Source: Phycisphaerales bacterium UBA966 (lineage in GTDB: Bacteria; Planctomycetota; Phycisphaerae; Phycisphaerales; SM1A02). From it: a stretch of DNA of 6,144 nucleotides. Within the stretch, counting starts at the first letter, position 1. Every line of letters begins with the position of its first letter. A program made the position numbers and the translations under genes. A model generated the notes under the pieces. The model was not told where the DNA came from. It saw only the letters and a list, made by a program, of their open reading frames with translations, and made no database searches. The stretch covers positions 1-6,144 of the forward strand of contig DBCE01000101.1 in the NCBI GenBank assembly GCA_002292895.1, written 5' to 3'. Positions 4,868 to 6,144 of this stretch are shown in pieces.

Positions 4868-6144
4868 ATGCACGCTGGACTTCGCGATTTCATTTCTGCA
4901 CTTGAACAGGCCGGCGAGCTCCACCGCGTGACCGCGGAGGTGAACCCACAACTTGAAATTACTGAGATCGCCGATCGGGTCAGTCGTATGCCTGCGCGTG
5001 AAAGTAGCGGCGCCCGCGACTTTGATCCCGCCATGGCCGCCATGGGCGGTCGCGCCCTGCTCTTTGAACGCGTGACCGGTAGCGACTTCCCGCTTGCCAT
5101 CAATCTCTGGGGCAGCTATCGCCGCATGGAGCACGCACTTGGCTGCGCCGCCGATCCGCGCGGCATTTCATCGATCGGTGCGCGCATTGCAAGCCTCACC
5201 AAGCCGGTGCCACCACGCACCGCGCGCGAATTTCTTGCCAAGGCACGTGAGTTTGCACCACTTCTCAAGATCGGCCCCAAGCGCGTGCGCCGCGGGCCGT
5301 GCCAAGAAGTAGTGAAACTCACCGAGCGCAATGAAGTAGATCTCACGCGCCTTCCCATCCTCAAGTGCTGGCCACTTGATGGCAACCCCACGGCGGTCGG
5401 ATATCCAATCGACGCGCGCGCTGCTGGCACTGCCGCAGGCTCCGGCCGCTACATCACGCTTGCTGGCATGCACACCGTCCATGCTGATGACCGTGACGCT
5501 GCGCGCCCCGCCAGTCACAACATCGGCATGTACCGCAGCCAGTTGCTCGGGCCAACATCGCTTGCCATGCATTGGCACATGCACCACGACGGCGCCTCGC
5601 ACTGGCGCAGTTGGAAGAAACTGGGGCAGCGCATGCCGATCGCTATCTGCCTTGGCGGCGAAAGCGTCATGCCGTACGGCGCCACCGCCCCGCTGCCGCC
5701 TGGCATCAGCGAACTGCTTATGTGCGGCTTCTTGCATGGGCGCGGCATTCCGCTGGTGCGCGCCAAGACCGTGCCGCTGTGGGTGCCCGCGAATTCGGAA
5801 ATCGTGATCGAAGGTTGGGTGAGCACTGAATGCGGCGCCATCGGTTGGCATCCGGACAGCGGCGAACCACTCGGCCCCGGCGCTGTATTTGAAGGCCCGT
5901 TTGGTGATCACACTGGTTTCTACAGCCTGCCGGACCGCTACCCGCGCGTGGAAGTTTCCGCCATCACGCATCGCCGTGATGCCATCTACCCGACCACCGT
6001 GGTGGGACTTCCGCCGCAAGAGGATTACTACTTGGGCAAGACCACCGAACGCGTCTTCCTGCCGCTCCTCAAGACCATCGTTCACGATATTGATGACTAC
6101 CACCTGCCGATGTTCGGCTGCTTCCACAACGCGGCGTTTGTGCG
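4868..6144 (+). CDS. ubiD: UbiD-family decarboxylase, probable menaquinone biosynthesis type (partial, 3' end missing)
   Basis: UbiD enzymes use prenylated FMN (made by UbiX) and a metal ion to remove the ring carboxyl group from quinone precursors. Overall similarity, as I recall it, is to the menaquinone (SCO4490-type) branch linked to the futalosine pathway rather than to proteobacterial ubiquinone UbiD; that choice is inference. The first 425 residues are visible without a stop. Key blocks: LRDFISALEQAGELHRV (5-21), LEITEIADRVS (29-39), GGRALLFERV (60-69), KRVRRGPCQEV (138-148), DLTRLPILKCWP (158-169), NIGMYR (218-223), H239 in the following HMHHDG, ISE (280-282), the acidic EIVIEG (311-316), EGPFGDHTGFYS (342-353) and KTTERVFLPLLK (391-402). 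Asn218, His239 and Glu282 match the cofactor-metal ligands, and Arg223 with the EIVIE acids matches the catalytic set. About 20 extra residues follow CWP (about 171-192). The missing part should be the C-terminal portion that completes the fold and oligomer contacts. No ubiX is in view. Confidence 0.93.
   Translation, partial: MHAGLRDFISALEQAGELHRVTAEVNPQLEITEIADRVSRMPARESSGARDFDPAMAAMGGRALLFERVTGSDFPLAINLWGSYRRMEHALGCAADPRGISSIGARIASLTKPVPPRTAREFLAKAREFAPLLKIGPKRVRRGPCQEVVKLTERNEVDLTRLPILKCWPLDGNPTAVGYPIDARAAGTAAGSGRYITLAGMHTVHADDRDAARPASHNIGMYRSQLLGPTSLAMHWHMHHDGASHWRSWKKLGQRMPIAICLGGESVMPYGATAPLPPGISELLMCGFLHGRGIPLVRAKTVPLWVPANSEIVIEGWVSTECGAIGWHPDSGEPLGPGAVFEGPFGDHTGFYSLPDRYPRVEVSAITHRRDAIYPTTVVGLPPQEDYYLGKTTERVFLPLLKTIVHDIDDYHLPMFGCFHNAAFV

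Noticed and set aside
4831..5103. N-terminal extension of the ABC ATPase reading frame up to 5103 (433 residues in all)
   Set aside because: The extra 91 codons are antisense to the well-supported 5' end of ubiD, have no ABC-like sequence, and the canonical ATPase N-terminus starts at 4830.
5168..6127. Long minus-strand open frame (319 codons) opposite ubiD
   Set aside because: It is the complement of a clear UbiD coding sequence. The translation is low in recognisable motifs and looks like the usual high-G+C antisense shadow.

Overview
The window is a compact bacterial chromosomal segment of fairly high G+C, with six genes and almost no spacer DNA. I see no mobile element, CRISPR array, tRNA, rRNA or phage gene. 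The gene set and style suggest a Planctomycetota-like bacterium, possibly Phycisphaerae: a menaquinone-type UbiD decarboxylase, a Lys/Ala/Pro-rich small-protein N-terminus and a small His/Cys hypothetical protein. This placement is an inference from protein resemblance and has not been tested by a search.

Layout, left to right. (1) The start of a minus-strand gene runs off the left edge and encodes a Lys/Ala/Pro-rich tail. It is preceded by a near-consensus sigma70-type promoter and a short leader with a hairpin. (2) accA (minus, 269-1228) encodes the alpha carboxyltransferase subunit of acetyl-CoA carboxylase. (3) proC (plus, 1272-2105) encodes pyrroline-5-carboxylate reductase and is divergent from accA across 43 bp. 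(4) A convergent minus-strand cluster follows, in transcription order: an ABC-2 type ATPase (4830-3802), its membrane permease (3805-2741, ATGA start/stop overlap) and a 196-residue hypothetical protein (2719-2129). The last has a possible caspase/CHAT-like His and Cys pair. (5) A UbiD-family decarboxylase of the menaquinone type (plus, from 4868) is divergent from the ABC ATPase across 37 bp and runs off the right edge. It is absent from a closed-ORF view because it has no stop inside the window.

Together these are housekeeping metabolism (fatty-acid precursor synthesis, proline synthesis, probable menaquinone synthesis) plus one two-component ABC-2 exporter with an uncharacterised companion. 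The most notable signal is regulatory. Four gene starts (accA, proC, the hypothetical protein, ubiD) have a TANNNT hexamer 6-7 nt before the start codon, and the ABC ATPase has one 10 nt before it. None has an obvious Shine-Dalgarno. That spacing is what leaderless transcripts would require. In both divergent gaps the two -10 elements are so close that RNA polymerase probably could not occupy both at once.
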